Shown here in pieces: positions 1 through 13,834 of a DNA stretch of 64,000 nucleotides (position 1 is the stretch's first letter; each line of letters opens with the position of its first letter). Source of the DNA: Evansella vedderi (GTDB lineage: Bacteria > Bacillota > Bacilli > Bacillales > Salisediminibacteriaceae); the NCBI RefSeq assembly GCF_030813435.1, contig NZ_JAUSUG010000024.1, positions 25,333 to 89,332 of the forward strand, given 5' to 3'. A program made the position numbers and the translations under genes. Below the pieces are notes generated by a model. That model made no database searches. It saw nothing but the letters and a program-made list of their open reading frames with translations, and was not told where the DNA came from.

Positions 1-91
1 CTTTTGACTCACCCTCTTTTCTTTTTCCATCCTAACTTTTGCATCTCCCTCATATGTATTAAACAAGCGTATCATATAGGGAGTGATATTT

Positions 92-1234
92 TTGCCGAAA
101 CAAATAAAGGTGATGACCATATTTGGAACAAGACCTGAAGCCATCAAGATGTGTCCATTAGTATTGGAGCTGCAAAGGGAAAGGGACATTTTTGAACCGA
201 TTGTCGTAGTCACGGGGCAGCACCGAGAAATGCTGGATCAAGTGTTGCGGATCTTTGGAGTGGTGCCTCATGTGGATTTAAATATAATGAAGCCGCGGCA
301 AACTTTATTGGATGTGACTGTTAGGGCTTTAGAAGGATTGGATGAAGTACTGAAAGGGGTTCAACCAGATATTGTCCTCGTTCATGGGGATACAACAACC
401 ACTTTTGCTGCGAGCTTAGCAGCTTATTATAATCGAATTCCCGTTGGACATGTGGAGGCAGGCTTACGTACGTGGAATAAATATTCTCCGTTTCCAGAGG
501 AGATGAATCGACAGTTCACAGGGGTGTTAAGTGACCTCCACTTTGCCCCCACGAAAAAGGCGGCGGACAATTTATTCCGGGAAGGTAAGGGGGAAACTTC
601 CGTTTATATTACAGGCAATACGGCAATCGATGCATTAAAAACAACCGTAACTGAGGATTATCGACACAGGATTTTAGATCACCTTGGTGAGGACCGTTTG
701 CTGTTAGTAACAGCTCATCGCCGGGAAAACTTAGGTGAACCAATGATTAATATGTTTCGAGCAATTCGCAGGCTCGTAAATGAATATTTTGACGTGCAAG
801 TAGTTTACCCCGTTCATCTAAATCCTATTGTTCGTGATTTGGCAGATAAGGTGTTAGGAGACAACCCGCGAATACATCTCATAGACCCCCTTGAAGTCCA
901 TGATTTTCATAACTTTGCGGCCCGTTCCTATTTGATTTTAACGGACTCAGGCGGGGTGCAGGAGGAAGCCCCTTCTCTAGGTGTTCCTGTATTAGTATTG
1001 AGAAATACGACAGAGCGACCTGAAGGAGTGGACGCTGGAACCTTGAAGCTAGCCGGAACAGATGAAGAGAATATTATTAATCTGGCAAAAAAATTATTAG
1101 ACGATCAGGAAGCTCATGCTACCATGTCCAAGGCATCGAATCCCTATGGAGACGGTGAAGCCTCACAGAGAATCGCAGAGGCCATTAAATATTACTTCGG
1201 AAAACGGGAAAACAGGCCACCCCCATTCCAATAA
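92..1234 (+). CDS. mnaA: UDP-N-acetylglucosamine 2-epimerase (non-hydrolysing)
   Basis: Cytoplasmic enzyme that interconverts UDP-GlcNAc and UDP-ManNAc and supplies ManNAc for the wall teichoic acid linkage unit and other surface polymers. The 380-residue product has the normal family length and the expected landmarks: GTRPEAIK at 12-19, VHGD ending in Asp100, HVEAGLRT with Glu122, AHRREN with His209, and SGGVQEEAP near 287-295. I start it at TTG 92 because GGGAGTG at 79-85 is a good ribosome binding site seven bases upstream; the in-frame GTG at 83 lies inside that site. It is followed by its own terminator, so it is probably transcribed apart from the protease downstream. From memory, this gene often lies just before the atp operon in Bacillaceae. 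Very sure. Confidence 0.96.
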   Translation: MPKQIKVMTIFGTRPEAIKMCPLVLELQRERDIFEPIVVVTGQHREMLDQVLRIFGVVPHVDLNIMKPRQTLLDVTVRALEGLDEVLKGVQPDIVLVHGDTTTTFAASLAAYYNRIPVGHVEAGLRTWNKYSPFPEEMNRQFTGVLSDLHFAPTKKAADNLFREGKGETSVYITGNTAIDALKTTVTEDYRHRILDHLGEDRLLLVTAHRRENLGEPMINMFRAIRRLVNEYFDVQVVYPVHLNPIVRDLADKVLGDNPRIHLIDPLEVHDFHNFAARSYLILTDSGGVQEEAPSLGVPVLVLRNTTERPEGVDAGTLKLAGTDEENIINLAKKLLDDQEAHATMSKASNPYGDGEASQRIAEAIKYYFGKRENRPPPFQ

Positions 1235-1248
1235 AGTTATGTTAAATG

Positions 1249-1283
1249 GTTGCTCGCGGAAAGCATCCACCAGTAACGAACCG
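1249..1283 (+). repeat. Degenerate remnant of interspersed repeat family A
   Basis: The segment resembles the right-hand end of the repeat copies at 8699-8970 and 29468-29614 (core CGCGGAAAGCRTCC followed by TAACG). Only about 35 bases remain, so this is probably an old decayed copy. Confidence 0.5.
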
Positions 1284-1319
1284 ACAAATATGTGAATGAA
1301 ATTTACCCAGAATTGGTAT

Positions 1320-1358
1320 GCTAAGGGGAAATAAATTCCCCTTAGCTTTAATTTTTTC
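1320..1358 (+). terminator. Rho-independent terminator after mnaA
   Basis: A perfect 11-bp stem (GCTAAGGGGAA with TTCCCCTTAGC) closes a five-base loop and is followed by a T-rich tail. Confidence 0.85.
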
Positions 1359-1400
1359 AGCATTAGAAATAAATGTTAGGGAGTAGAGGTGATCTGTTAC

Positions 1401-3689
1401 ATGGGTAAGACAAGATGGCGATATCTCGTGCTTGTCTTTCTTTTCATTTTACAAGTACCGCTCCAACATGGATATACAGCCTCAACGGATATGGAGCAGC
1501 AGGTATTACCGATTCATTTTCCAAATAGGCCTGTATTTACTGATAATGAAGATGAATCGGCCATTTTTATTGTGGAAGCAAGTGGAAACCCAATGGAAGC
1601 CATTGAATTAGTAAAATCAGTATTCCCTTCAGCAAAAATTAGAAGGACTTTCCAAAAGCTATATAATGGATTTTCTTTAGAGATCACTCGGAAGGACGTG
1701 GAAAGGCTTACCACCCTTCAAGGGATTAACCGAATTGATGAAGTTGCGTATTATGAGCCTTCCCTTGACGAAAGTGTCCCTTTCATCAGTGGTAATGACA
1801 TTCGTCAGCTCCTTGATGAAGAAGGGGAAAAGATTACTGGTAAAGGTGTAAAGGTTGCTGTCATTGATACAGGAATAGACTACGAACATCCCGATTTAAA
1901 AAACAATTACTACGGCGGTTTCGATGTCATTGATGAAGATGACGATCCAATGGAAACAAAACAGGAGCAGGGGATCCCTACCTTGCATGGCACGCACGTA
2001 GCTGGAATTATTGCAGCAAATGGCCGGTTGAAGGGGGTTGCCCCTGATGCGGAAATTTACGCATACCGTACATTAGGTCCAACAGGAATGGGGACAACAG
2101 AGCAAGTCATTGCAGCCATTGAAAAGGCTGTGGAGGATGAAGTGGATATTTTAAACCTGTCTTTAGGGAATACAGTGAACGGACCAGATTGGCCAACAAG
2201 TGTGGCCCTCGATAAAGCGGTAGAAAAGGGGGTTGTGGCCGTTACTTCCAATGGAAACAGCGGACCAAGCCTTTGGACGGTAGGCTCACCAGGTACCTCT
2301 TCTAAAGCCATTTCCGTTGGAGCATCGACACCACCAATGCGAGTTCCCTATTTAAAGACGGGACCAAATGATGAGGAGGAAATTCCGGTCATTCCTATGC
2401 AGCGGGCAAAGCCTTGGGAAATGAAGCGGGAATACCCAGTTGAATTTCTAGGATTAGGGACGCAGGATGATTATATAAACAGGGACGTCCGTGGAAAAAT
2501 AGTCCTTGCTGAGCGTGGCCAAATAAGTTTTACCATAAAGGCAAAGCTTGCGAAACAAGCAGGAGCAGAGGCGCTAATCGTCTATAATCACACAGACGGT
2601 GAATTCTCTGGAATGCTAGAAGAGCCGGTAGATCTCCCGGTTATTAGTATTTCTAAAAATGTGGGAGAATCCATAAAAGCTCAATTAGAAAAAAAGGATG
2701 TTTACCTTCGTACTGTTTATCGGCAGGAAGAGGACTTTATTGCACCATTTAGTTCCCGGGGGCCTGTTACCTATACGTGGGATATTAAACCCGACGTAGT
2801 GGCACCAGGTGTCGCCATCGACAGTACTGTTCCGAGGGGTTACTTAAATTTGAATGGGACGAGCATGGCCGCTCCTCATGTGGCTGGTGCAGCAGCCTTA
2901 ATAAAACAGAAGCATCCGGATTGGACACCGGATCAAATAAAGGCAGCATTAATGAATACAGCCAAGCCCTTGGTGGATCAGGACGGAGAACTTTATCCAC
3001 CCCATGTGCAGGGAACGGGCAGGATACAACTTAATGAGGCTTTGAATGCAGAAACTCTCGTATACCCAGGTTCCGTGTCCTTTGGCAAATGGCTTCGTAC
3101 GGACAGTCGCTTAGAAAAAACAGTGGAACTTACGATTGAAAACCATTCTGATGAGCGAAAACGATATACAATTGAACCACCATTCCAGGTTCCCGACGGA
3201 ATTCAATGGAAGGTACCTTTTTCCCTCTATTTATCCCCTGGGGAAAAAAAGACGGTACCTATTACAATGGATGTACTTCCATCTGTTTTTAAAGAAGGTA
3301 TCTACCATGACATAATCAAAGTAAGAAGCGGAACAGACGTTGTAAATGTTCCATATATGTTTTTCGTAGAAGAACCGAATTACCCAAGGTTGATGGCGTT
3401 CATGTTCGAACAAACGACGGAACCAAACACCTTCCACTATGAGGTGTACTTCCCAGGAGGAGCAGATACTTTCGGAATAGCCCTCTATGACCCAGATACC
3501 TTCCAATTCATCAAGTACATTGATATACAAAATGAAATTGAGAGGGGCATGTACGAGCAAGATGTGAAAGTGGAAGGCCTGAAGCCAGGAATATACAAAG
3601 CCCTAATCTTTGCAGAAAAAGAAGGACACGAAGATACCATCGAAAGGGACATCTATATCGGCACCTGGGAGTTAGGGGAAACCCCTTAG
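1401..3689 (+). CDS. Secreted subtilisin-like serine protease (S8, Vpr-like, with PA domain)
   Basis: Extracellular protease of 762 residues. It begins with a signal peptide (basic MGKTRWR, then a hydrophobic run to about residue 25). An I9 inhibitor-type propeptide region follows at about 50-120, then the S8 catalytic domain. The triad is visible as Asp156 (VAVIDTGID), His196 (HGTHVAG) and Ser488 (NGTSMAAPHVAG). A protease-associated (PA) insert lies between His and Ser at about 340-460, as in the minor extracellular protease Vpr of Bacillus subtilis, and a beta-sandwich-like tail runs from about 560. ATG 1401 is preferred over the upstream GTG at 1389 because AGAGGTGAT sits at the right distance and the signal peptide then starts cleanly. 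Likely a nutritional or surface-processing protease; the substrate is unknown. Confidence 0.92.
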   Translation: MGKTRWRYLVLVFLFILQVPLQHGYTASTDMEQQVLPIHFPNRPVFTDNEDESAIFIVEASGNPMEAIELVKSVFPSAKIRRTFQKLYNGFSLEITRKDVERLTTLQGINRIDEVAYYEPSLDESVPFISGNDIRQLLDEEGEKITGKGVKVAVIDTGIDYEHPDLKNNYYGGFDVIDEDDDPMETKQEQGIPTLHGTHVAGIIAANGRLKGVAPDAEIYAYRTLGPTGMGTTEQVIAAIEKAVEDEVDILNLSLGNTVNGPDWPTSVALDKAVEKGVVAVTSNGNSGPSLWTVGSPGTSSKAISVGASTPPMRVPYLKTGPNDEEEIPVIPMQRAKPWEMKREYPVEFLGLGTQDDYINRDVRGKIVLAERGQISFTIKAKLAKQAGAEALIVYNHTDGEFSGMLEEPVDLPVISISKNVGESIKAQLEKKDVYLRTVYRQEEDFIAPFSSRGPVTYTWDIKPDVVAPGVAIDSTVPRGYLNLNGTSMAAPHVAGAAALIKQKHPDWTPDQIKAALMNTAKPLVDQDGELYPPHVQGTGRIQLNEALNAETLVYPGSVSFGKWLRTDSRLEKTVELTIENHSDERKRYTIEPPFQVPDGIQWKVPFSLYLSPGEKKTVPITMDVLPSVFKEGIYHDIIKVRSGTDVVNVPYMFFVEEPNYPRLMAFMFEQTTEPNTFHYEVYFPGGADTFGIALYDPDTFQFIKYIDIQNEIERGMYEQDVKVEGLKPGIYKALIFAEKEGHEDTIERDIYIGTWELGETP

Positions 3690-3694
3690 TACCA

Positions 3695-3738
3695 CCAGTG
3701 CACGAAATCCACTTGTAAAAAATGATTTCGTGCACTGG
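3695..3738 (+). terminator. Long hairpin after the protease gene, probable terminator
   Basis: A perfect 15-bp inverted repeat (CCAGTGCACGAAATC and its complement) encloses a 14-base loop. It begins six bases after the protease stop codon. No T tract follows, so it may be a bidirectional structural element or an mRNA 3-prime protector instead of a classical terminator. Confidence 0.55.
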
Positions 3739-3878
3739 AACCCTGGAGTAGTGCACCAAATTAGAAAGGAAAACAAATTAAAAAACTTTCCTGCAGCTTA
3801 TTTATCAACAAAACCACTATAAAATGAGTGGTTATAATAAATTGAATATTCAAACATTATTTTTTCCTTGATTTAGCA

Positions 3879-3907
3879 AAGACAATAGGACTTTTTTTAT
3901 GTATAAT
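3879..3907 (+). promoter_or_regulatory. Possible distal promoter of the atp operon
   Basis: AAGACA and a perfect TATAAT are separated by 17 bases. The -35 box is weak. It lies about 220 bases upstream of atpZ, in the 435-base gap between the protease and atpZ. A palindromic AGAAAGCGCTTTTA just downstream (about 3954-3967) resembles a catabolite-responsive element only loosely. Confidence 0.3.
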
Positions 3908-4018
3908 AAAGATTGTGTGAAATAGAGGGATTTTTCAAAAAACAGGGCGTTTAGAAAGCGCTTTTAATTACTAAAAGAAACAGATGCCATCTGCCATATT
4001 TTACGAACAAATTCTCAA

Positions 4019-4047
4019 TTGACATACAGGTACCCCTATTGTACGAT
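4019..4047 (+). promoter_or_regulatory. Sigma-A type promoter of the atp operon
   Basis: A perfect TTGACA (4019-4024) and TACGAT (4042-4047) are separated by exactly 17 bases. Transcription would start near 4054, giving a leader of about 70 bases before atpZ. This is the best promoter match in the window and fits a highly expressed operon. Confidence 0.8.
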
Positions 4048-4124
4048 TACAAAGGATATTTATCCAAGTAATGTAATAGGAATAAAATTTAATTGAGAAA
4101 TCCTACTGTAAGGGTGAGTGCAAC

Positions 4125-4361
4125 ATGCAGGAGCCTTCTAAAAAATTTCGACAAGTGGTAAGATTACTTGCTTTAATGTCAACGATCAGTTCCTATTTCG
4201 TAGGGTCTGTATTGGTTGGTATTTTCGGCGGGAGATGGTTGGACAAGCAATTTGATACGGGGACAACGTTTCTCATTATTGGATTGCTCCTCGGAATTGG
4301 TACAGCAGTCACAGGGATTTACTACGCAATTCGCCGTTTTTTAGGGGGCGACCAAACATGA
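4125..4361 (+). CDS. atpZ: AtpZ, small membrane protein of the atp operon
   Basis: A 78-residue protein with two predicted membrane helices (about 14-36 and 46-68) and a conserved glycine-rich GIFGGRWLDKQF segment between them, typical of the AtpZ/AtpI family. AtpZ is encoded at the head of atp operons in alkaliphilic and some other Bacillus species. In Bacillus pseudofirmus OF4, AtpZ and AtpI have been linked to magnesium uptake and to assembly or stability of the ATP synthase. It is the first gene of the operon and overlaps atpI by four bases, so the two are translationally coupled. Confidence 0.88.
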   Translation: MQEPSKKFRQVVRLLALMSTISSYFVGSVLVGIFGGRWLDKQFDTGTTFLIIGLLLGIGTAVTGIYYAIRRFLGGDQT

Positions 4362-4765
4362 ATGATTATAAAGCTGTTGCCAAACGATACTGTATGTACA
4401 CAGTAATTTTAATTATTATCTTCTTAATTATTGCTCTATTCTTCACAAGTCAACGTTTTTTTCTTGGACTTGCATTGGGGACAGCATTTAGTCTCCTTAA
4501 CCTTCTAAGTACATATCATCAGGTGAAGTCCATTGGTACAATTTTGGAAGGTGGTACCGTCCGATGGACATTTGGTACGGCAACGAGAATTATTACAGCG
4601 GTACTGGGAGTGTTCATTGGAATGCAATTTCCACAGTACTTTGATTTAATGGGTGTAATCATAGGTTTAATGATTACCTATGTTCTTATATTAATTGAAC
4701 CAATTTTTTTCTTTAAGCAGTTGAATAATCAGACTGGCGCAGGTGAAGGGAATCGCGAAAACTAA
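4358..4765 (+). CDS. atpI: ATP synthase subunit I (assembly factor of the c-ring)
   Basis: A 135-residue membrane protein with four hydrophobic segments, matching AtpI in size and place. The family helps insert and assemble the c-ring of F-type ATP synthases and in alkaliphilic Bacillus is also tied to magnesium transport. The sequence LFFTSQRFFLGLALGTAFSLLNL is the usual conserved part, here quoted only as the region at residues 27-49. Its ATG overlaps the end of atpZ. A gap of about 60 bases separates it from atpB. Confidence 0.88.
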   Translation: MNDYKAVAKRYCMYTVILIIIFLIIALFFTSQRFFLGLALGTAFSLLNLLSTYHQVKSIGTILEGGTVRWTFGTATRIITAVLGVFIGMQFPQYFDLMGVIIGLMITYVLILIEPIFFFKQLNNQTGAGEGNREN

Positions 4766-4825
4766 AGCTAAAATCCCTCATCTATCGACCAACAAGAGTA
4801 TTTACAAGAAAAGAGGTGAGAGTAA

Positions 4826-5566
<741 letters not shown>

Positions 5567-5712
5567 GTTCATTTACGTGCGCAGGTGAAAAAACAGTAAT
5601 GCGCATACAACAAAAGCAACACTCTAATACCTTGGTAATTATGCTCTTAATCATATAGAGCGTTACAAAATAAAAAATAAACTATTTTTCATAATTTAAG
5701 GAGGATTTTATC

Positions 5713-5928
5713 ATGGAATTTTTAGCAGTAGCAATAGTAGCAAGTTTCGCTGCCATCGCAGGGGCGTTTGGTGTAGCAATCGTAGTACGTAGTGTAGTTC
5801 AAGGTATCGCTCGTCAACCAGAAATGAGAGGGCCAATCCAGTTACTATTATTCATCGGTGCTCCATTAGTAGAGGCGGTTCCAATCCTTGCTATCGTAAT
5901 TGCCTTCATGTTATACGGTTCTCTATAA
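5713..5928 (+). CDS. atpE: F-type ATP synthase subunit c, alkaliphile type
   Basis: Proteolipid of the rotor ring; 71 residues forming a two-helix hairpin with the polar loop RQPEMRG at 34-40. The ion-binding carboxylate is Glu54. In helix 1 the usual GxGxGxG is replaced by Ala16-x-Ala18-x-Gly20-x-Ala22, close to the AxAxAxA of alkaliphilic Bacillus. Helix 2 has Pro51-x-x-Glu54-x-x-Pro57, the alkaliphile PxxExxP motif. No sodium-ligand signature (such as a Gln/Ser set) is evident, so proton coupling is likely. The AAGGAGGA site is very strong, as expected for the most abundant subunit. Confidence 0.97.
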   Translation: MEFLAVAIVASFAAIAGAFGVAIVVRSVVQGIARQPEMRGPIQLLLFIGAPLVEAVPILAIVIAFMLYGSL

Positions 5929-6093
5929 GTTAAGGTTTGAATGGTAGGATAATTTTAGACTTTGTCATAAGACAACAATTCCTAAAATTGAGAAACATCT
6001 CTACCGTGTAACAGTAAGCTTAAATGGCGGAGAAGTTGAATAGTCTTCGCCTTTCCTTATGAAAGGACTCGAAAGCGAAGGAGGCGAAAAAAT

Positions 6094-6593
6094 TTGGATG
6101 CATTATTTGGAACACACCTTACTTGGTTAGATGCTGTTTATCAAATTCTAGGATTTCTAGTGTTAATGTGGCTATTAAAAAGATATGCACTCGGTCCAGT
6201 AATGGATATGATGGAGAAACGTGAAAAGCACGTTGCTGATCAAATCTCCTCCGCGGAAAAAAACCGTGAAGAAGCTGAAAAGTATTTAGCTGAACAACGA
6301 GAAGCTATCCAAACCGCTCGCAATGAAGCAAAAGAAATCGTAGAAAGAACAAAGAAGTTAAGCGAACAACAAGCTAGCGAGATCATCGCCAGTGCGAAGA
6401 AGGACGCAGAGCGTATAAAAGAAACGGCTATTGCCGAAATCAATCAAGAAAAAGAACAAGCAATCTCCGCGCTTCGTGAGCAAGTTTCTACCTTGTCTGT
6501 CTTAGTGGCAACAAAAGTAATTGAGAAGGAACTAAATGAGCAGGAGCAAGAAAAGCTTATTCGAGAAACTCTTAAAGAAGTTGGCGAAGAGCT

Positions 6594-6597
<4 letters not shown>
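6094..6597 (+). CDS. atpF: F-type ATP synthase subunit b
   Basis: Peripheral stalk subunit of 167 residues. One N-terminal membrane helix (about 12-28) is followed by a long charged coiled coil rich in Glu, Lys and Ala, which holds F1 against rotation. The TTG start at 6094 follows AAGGAGGCG at good spacing. The stop overlaps the atpH start (ATGA), which couples translation of the two stalk subunits. The upstream gap of 165 bases after atpE holds no gene. Confidence 0.95.
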
Positions 6598-8665
<2,068 letters not shown>

Positions 8666-8698
8666 TAAAAGTGTAGCATAGCATCTAAACAGCACAGT

Positions 8699-8970
8699 CC
8701 ATAACTCCACTTTATTAGTATAAATGGAAGTAGTGGAAGGCGGCGACTCCAGCGGGAAAAGCAATAGCTACAAGTGTTTACTTCATGAGTTAGCTTCGAG
8801 TTGTCTCGACGGATGCAACACCAGAGCAGTGCTAGCAGAGGAAGAGACAGTAGGCCGGAGGGCGCTTTTCCCGAGGAGGCTGAAGCATTGCCCGCGGAAA
8901 GCGTCCGCCTGTAACGGATTCGATAAATTATAGTAAGTTAACAATTGGCTTATAAAAAGTGGAGTTACGG
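8699..8970 (+). repeat. Interspersed repeat family A copy inside the atp operon
   Basis: This fills most of the 349-base gap between atpA and atpG. The core starts at about 8734 (GGAAGGCGGCGACTCC) and ends at about 8926 (GCGGAAAGCGTCC, then TAACGGATTC). It is flanked by a perfect 12-bp inverted repeat, TAACTCCACTTT at 8702-8713 and its complement at 8956-8967. The transcript could fold into one large stem-loop between two genes needed in 3:1 ratio. A small open frame at 8724-8933 belongs to the repeat and is not a gene. Confidence 0.8.
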
Positions 8971-9008
8971 AGTCATGTTTTATTGGAGTTCGTAAGTAAA
9001 GGTGGTGA

Positions 9009-9911
<903 letters not shown>

Positions 9912-10009
9912 AGTTGTTTTTGGGGTAAAATCAAGCCTCTACAAATAGATCGTGTGTAGGTATAGGTTTGTTTAAACAATCAGGACTGTTTGAACAAGTA
10001 AGGAAGTAA

Positions 10010-11434
<1,425 letters not shown>

Positions 11435-11593
11435 GAAGCTTGGGCTTTTGCAAAAATCGTGTAAAAAGACTTCCTAGTGAAGTATTTTGTTGGAAATCCT
11501 GATTTCTTTGAAATTTTGTAATTTCCTAGGGAATATTGCTAGGTTATAGTTGCGAATTTTGTAAAAGGGTCGCTTCGAAAAGGAGGGTGAACC

Positions 11594-12001
11594 GTGAAGA
11601 CGATGCAAGCAAATGTCGTCACTCCTGATGGCAGCGTATTTGAAGGACAAGTAGAGATGGTTACTGTAAAAACTACGGAAGGTTCTCTTGGTATCATGGC
11701 CAATCACCTACCATTAGTTGCAAACTTAACTATCGGTGCTGTTCGCCTTAAAACAGAATCAGAAGTTCAGCTTATCGCTGTCAGTGGCGGTTTTATAGAA
11801 GTTCGCCCTGACGTTGTAAGTGTGTTAGCTGAATCAGCTGAATTACCGTCAGACATTGACGTCGCAAGAGCCCGTGCAGCGAAAGAACGTGCTGAACGCC
11901 GTCTCGAGCGAGCAAAACAAGAAAACATTGATTTCAAGCGTGCCGAGCTGGCCTTAAAACGTGCAATCAACCGATTAAACGTAGCCACCGGCGGGCAATA
12001 A
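11594..12001 (+). CDS. atpC: F-type ATP synthase subunit epsilon
   Basis: Regulatory rotor subunit of F1, 135 residues: an N-terminal beta sandwich (about 1-85, with [18 protein letters not shown] GILxGH region at about 32-45) and a C-terminal pair of helices (about 88-132) that can inhibit ATP hydrolysis. It starts at GTG 11594 after AAGGAGGGTGA. It is the last gene of the operon and a strong terminator follows 20 bases later. Confidence 0.95.
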   Translation: MKTMQANVVTPDGSVFEGQVEMVTVKTTEGSLGIMANHLPLVANLTIGAVRLKTESEVQLIAVSGGFIEVRPDVVSVLAESAELPSDIDVARARAAKERAERRLERAKQENIDFKRAELALKRAINRLNVATGGQ

Positions 12002-12021
12002 TAAAAGAATAATTAGATGGA

Positions 12022-12053
12022 AACGTCCAGAGCGAAGGCTCTGGACGTTTTTT
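12022..12053 (+). terminator. Rho-independent terminator of the atp operon
   Basis: A perfect 12-bp stem (AACGTCCAGAGC and complement) with a GAAG tetraloop is followed directly by a T run. Confidence 0.93.
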
Positions 12054-12105
12054 CAGGTTTTGGGGTAAGGAGGGGGGGAGAAGCTTGCACCTATATGGTC
12101 ACGGT

Positions 12106-12129
12106 GTCCCGGAGAAGGTTGACCGGGAC
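12106..12129. repeat. REP-like inverted repeat near the RAYT gene
   Basis: GTCCCGG at 12106-12112 and its exact complement CCGGGAC at 12123-12129. It lies 3-prime of the minus-strand RAYT gene and shares the GGGAC/CCGG core with dispersed elements elsewhere in the window. Confidence 0.5.
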
Positions 12130-12193
12130 GACAAAACCCAGAAAAAAAAAAGGAGAAAGGAAGAGGAAAAAGGAGCGTGAATTAGGGAGAAAA

Positions 12194-12219
12194 TGTCCCG
12201 GACAAACCCGTCCAGGACA
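12194..12219. repeat. REP-like hairpin immediately 3-prime of the RAYT gene
   Basis: An imperfect 10-bp stem (TGTCCCGGAC with GTCCAGGACA, one mismatch) and a six-base loop end seven bases from the RAYT stop codon. RAYT genes are typically flanked by such hairpins, which are the substrates of the encoded enzyme. Confidence 0.55.
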
Positions 12220-12226
12220 AATAAAA

Positions 12227-12775
12227 TTAATAGCTACACCATTCAATATACTTCACTTTATTTTGATTATTAGACCCTTTAAATTGGTTAATAACTGGTG
12301 AAAGATCCATATAGGGTGGAATATTTGTTTGTACATTAGGCTGATAATACATCATGCTGCTCCACAGGTATATTTCTGGGTTCTTTACTATTTTAGCTTC
12401 GACAGGATTAAAGTGAATGTATTTACTTAAATGAAGAATTCCCCTTTTATCCTTAACGGGTTTGGATGTAAAGCGCCCCTCAAAAACTGGTCCTCTATAG
12501 TTGTATTTATTATTAAAGTATCGGGCATAAAGCTTGTTAATGTCGTACATAATTATTTTGGATATTTCTGTTCCGTTTGAGCTTATTTGAAGATGATAAT
12601 GGTTATTCATGAGGCAGAAAGATGTAAGTTGGAAGGGGTATTTAGAATGAGTTCTTTCAACTAAATTTAGAAAGAACTGACAATCTTGTGGTTCATAAAA
12701 AAGTGACTCTTTTCTTATTCCACGGTTTAATATGTGGTACTGTTGACCTGGTGTCCATATTCTTTTTTTCGACAT
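12227..12775 (-). CDS. REP-associated tyrosine transposase (RAYT, Y1_Tnp family)
   Basis: A 182-residue single-strand DNA nicking enzyme related to IS200/IS605 TnpA. The HUH motif is visible as NNHYHLQ near residues 56-62, with CLM just before it, and a candidate catalytic tyrosine lies in the helix DINKLYARYFNNKYNY near residues 78-93. GPVFEGRFTSKPV and HLSKYIHFNPV are further family blocks. It stands alone on the minus strand between the atp and nuo operons, downstream of two GGGAC-core hairpins; a TTTTGTGAAC motif found in REP-like elements elsewhere lies 5-prime of it at 12866-12875. RAYTs are domesticated, usually single-copy, and thought to spread REP sequences. The frame is intact. Confidence 0.88.
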   Translation of the reverse strand: MSKKRIWTPGQQYHILNRGIRKESLFYEPQDCQFFLNLVERTHSKYPFQLTSFCLMNNHYHLQISSNGTEISKIIMYDINKLYARYFNNKYNYRGPVFEGRFTSKPVKDKRGILHLSKYIHFNPVEAKIVKNPEIYLWSSMMYYQPNVQTNIPPYMDLSPVINQFKGSNNQNKVKYIEWCSY

Positions 12776-13834
12776 AATCAGATCGCTCCTACTCTAATAA
12801 AATGTTTTTTCTAAATTCGACAAATTATTTTTGTTTCCTTTTAAGTTTTTATTCAGATTTGACAGTTTTGTGAACAATTGAGAGGAAGGTTAGCAAGTGG
12901 TGTACGCTATAAAGTTCATTCCACTCCCCATGACGGTAAAACAAATTACCGTTTGAACAATTTGTTATTTTTCTATAGAAAAAAGGTATATTTTTATGTA
13001 ATGGTGAATGGTATATAGTGTTGGGCTTGTTTTTGGGGATGGGGATTTTGGTGTGTTGTTTTATTTAAAAAAACACTCTGGGGCTGCGAAGGAGGGCTAG
13101 AATTGAAAAAATGGCCTCTTACTAGTTTTATTAAATTATTGAGTTGTTGATAAATCTAAAAACTTTAGGTTTTTATGGTAGTAGTTCTTTGACTTTTTAC
13201 GGTAGCTTTAACTAGCTCCCCAAGTGCTGAAAGCCCCAGATAGCAGGAATTTAGCCAAATGAATTTCTAGAATGATATCACAATCAATTATCCTGCTATA
13301 AATTGATAGGAGGTAGGCCTCAAAGATCGGATTTATCTTTACTGTTCCAGCTTTATTATTTCATTTACTACAAAAAAATAATTTGTTAAACAAAAACACT
13401 AGATTGTTGATTTTTCGCCATATTTATTACACTTAATTGTTTAGAAAGTATAATAACTTAAACTGTACTAATGAAACTAATACAGCTGTTATAATCAAAT
13501 TTTGTAGAAAAAAGATTGTTAAATGGCGCACAAAATCATTAAAAAACCGTCCAATGTAAAAGTGTAGCTATATATTTTTCAAAAAAAGAAAAACAGATAT
13601 TTTTCCATATATAACCATCAACAATAAACAGAACCGAAATTTAACCATAACACCTTTGCTGACCAAAAAAATTTAATTTTTATTAAATAATAATAATTAT
13701 AATTAAATAACCACCAATTGCAACACTCAAAACCCTTTTAAATCAACGTTTGGACCAAAATTAACAATCAGTAAAATAAGGAAAACAATATTAATATGGT
13801 ATCAATAGTAATTACCTGAGAATTTCGAATAATA
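12776..13834. other. AT-rich 1.06-kb region without recognisable genes
   Basis: No open frame with a ribosome binding site was found on either strand. It contains TTTTGTGAAC at 12866-12875 and a short perfect inverted repeat ACGGTAA/TTACCGT at 12933-12952. The rest is very AT-rich and carries long runs of A and T from about 13370 onward. It may be decayed DNA around the RAYT or an upstream control region of the nuo operon. Confidence 0.5.

Noticed and set aside
3954..3967. Catabolite-responsive element upstream of atp
   Set aside because: The palindrome departs from the consensus at key outer positions, so it was mentioned only as a loose resemblance.
8724..8933. 69-codon open frame between atpA and atpG
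   Set aside because: It lies wholly within an interspersed repeat, has no ribosome binding site, and encodes the same kind of sequence as other repeat copies.
12017..12301. 94-codon open frame after atpC
   Set aside because: It runs through the atp terminator and the REP-like hairpins and overlaps the end of the RAYT gene.
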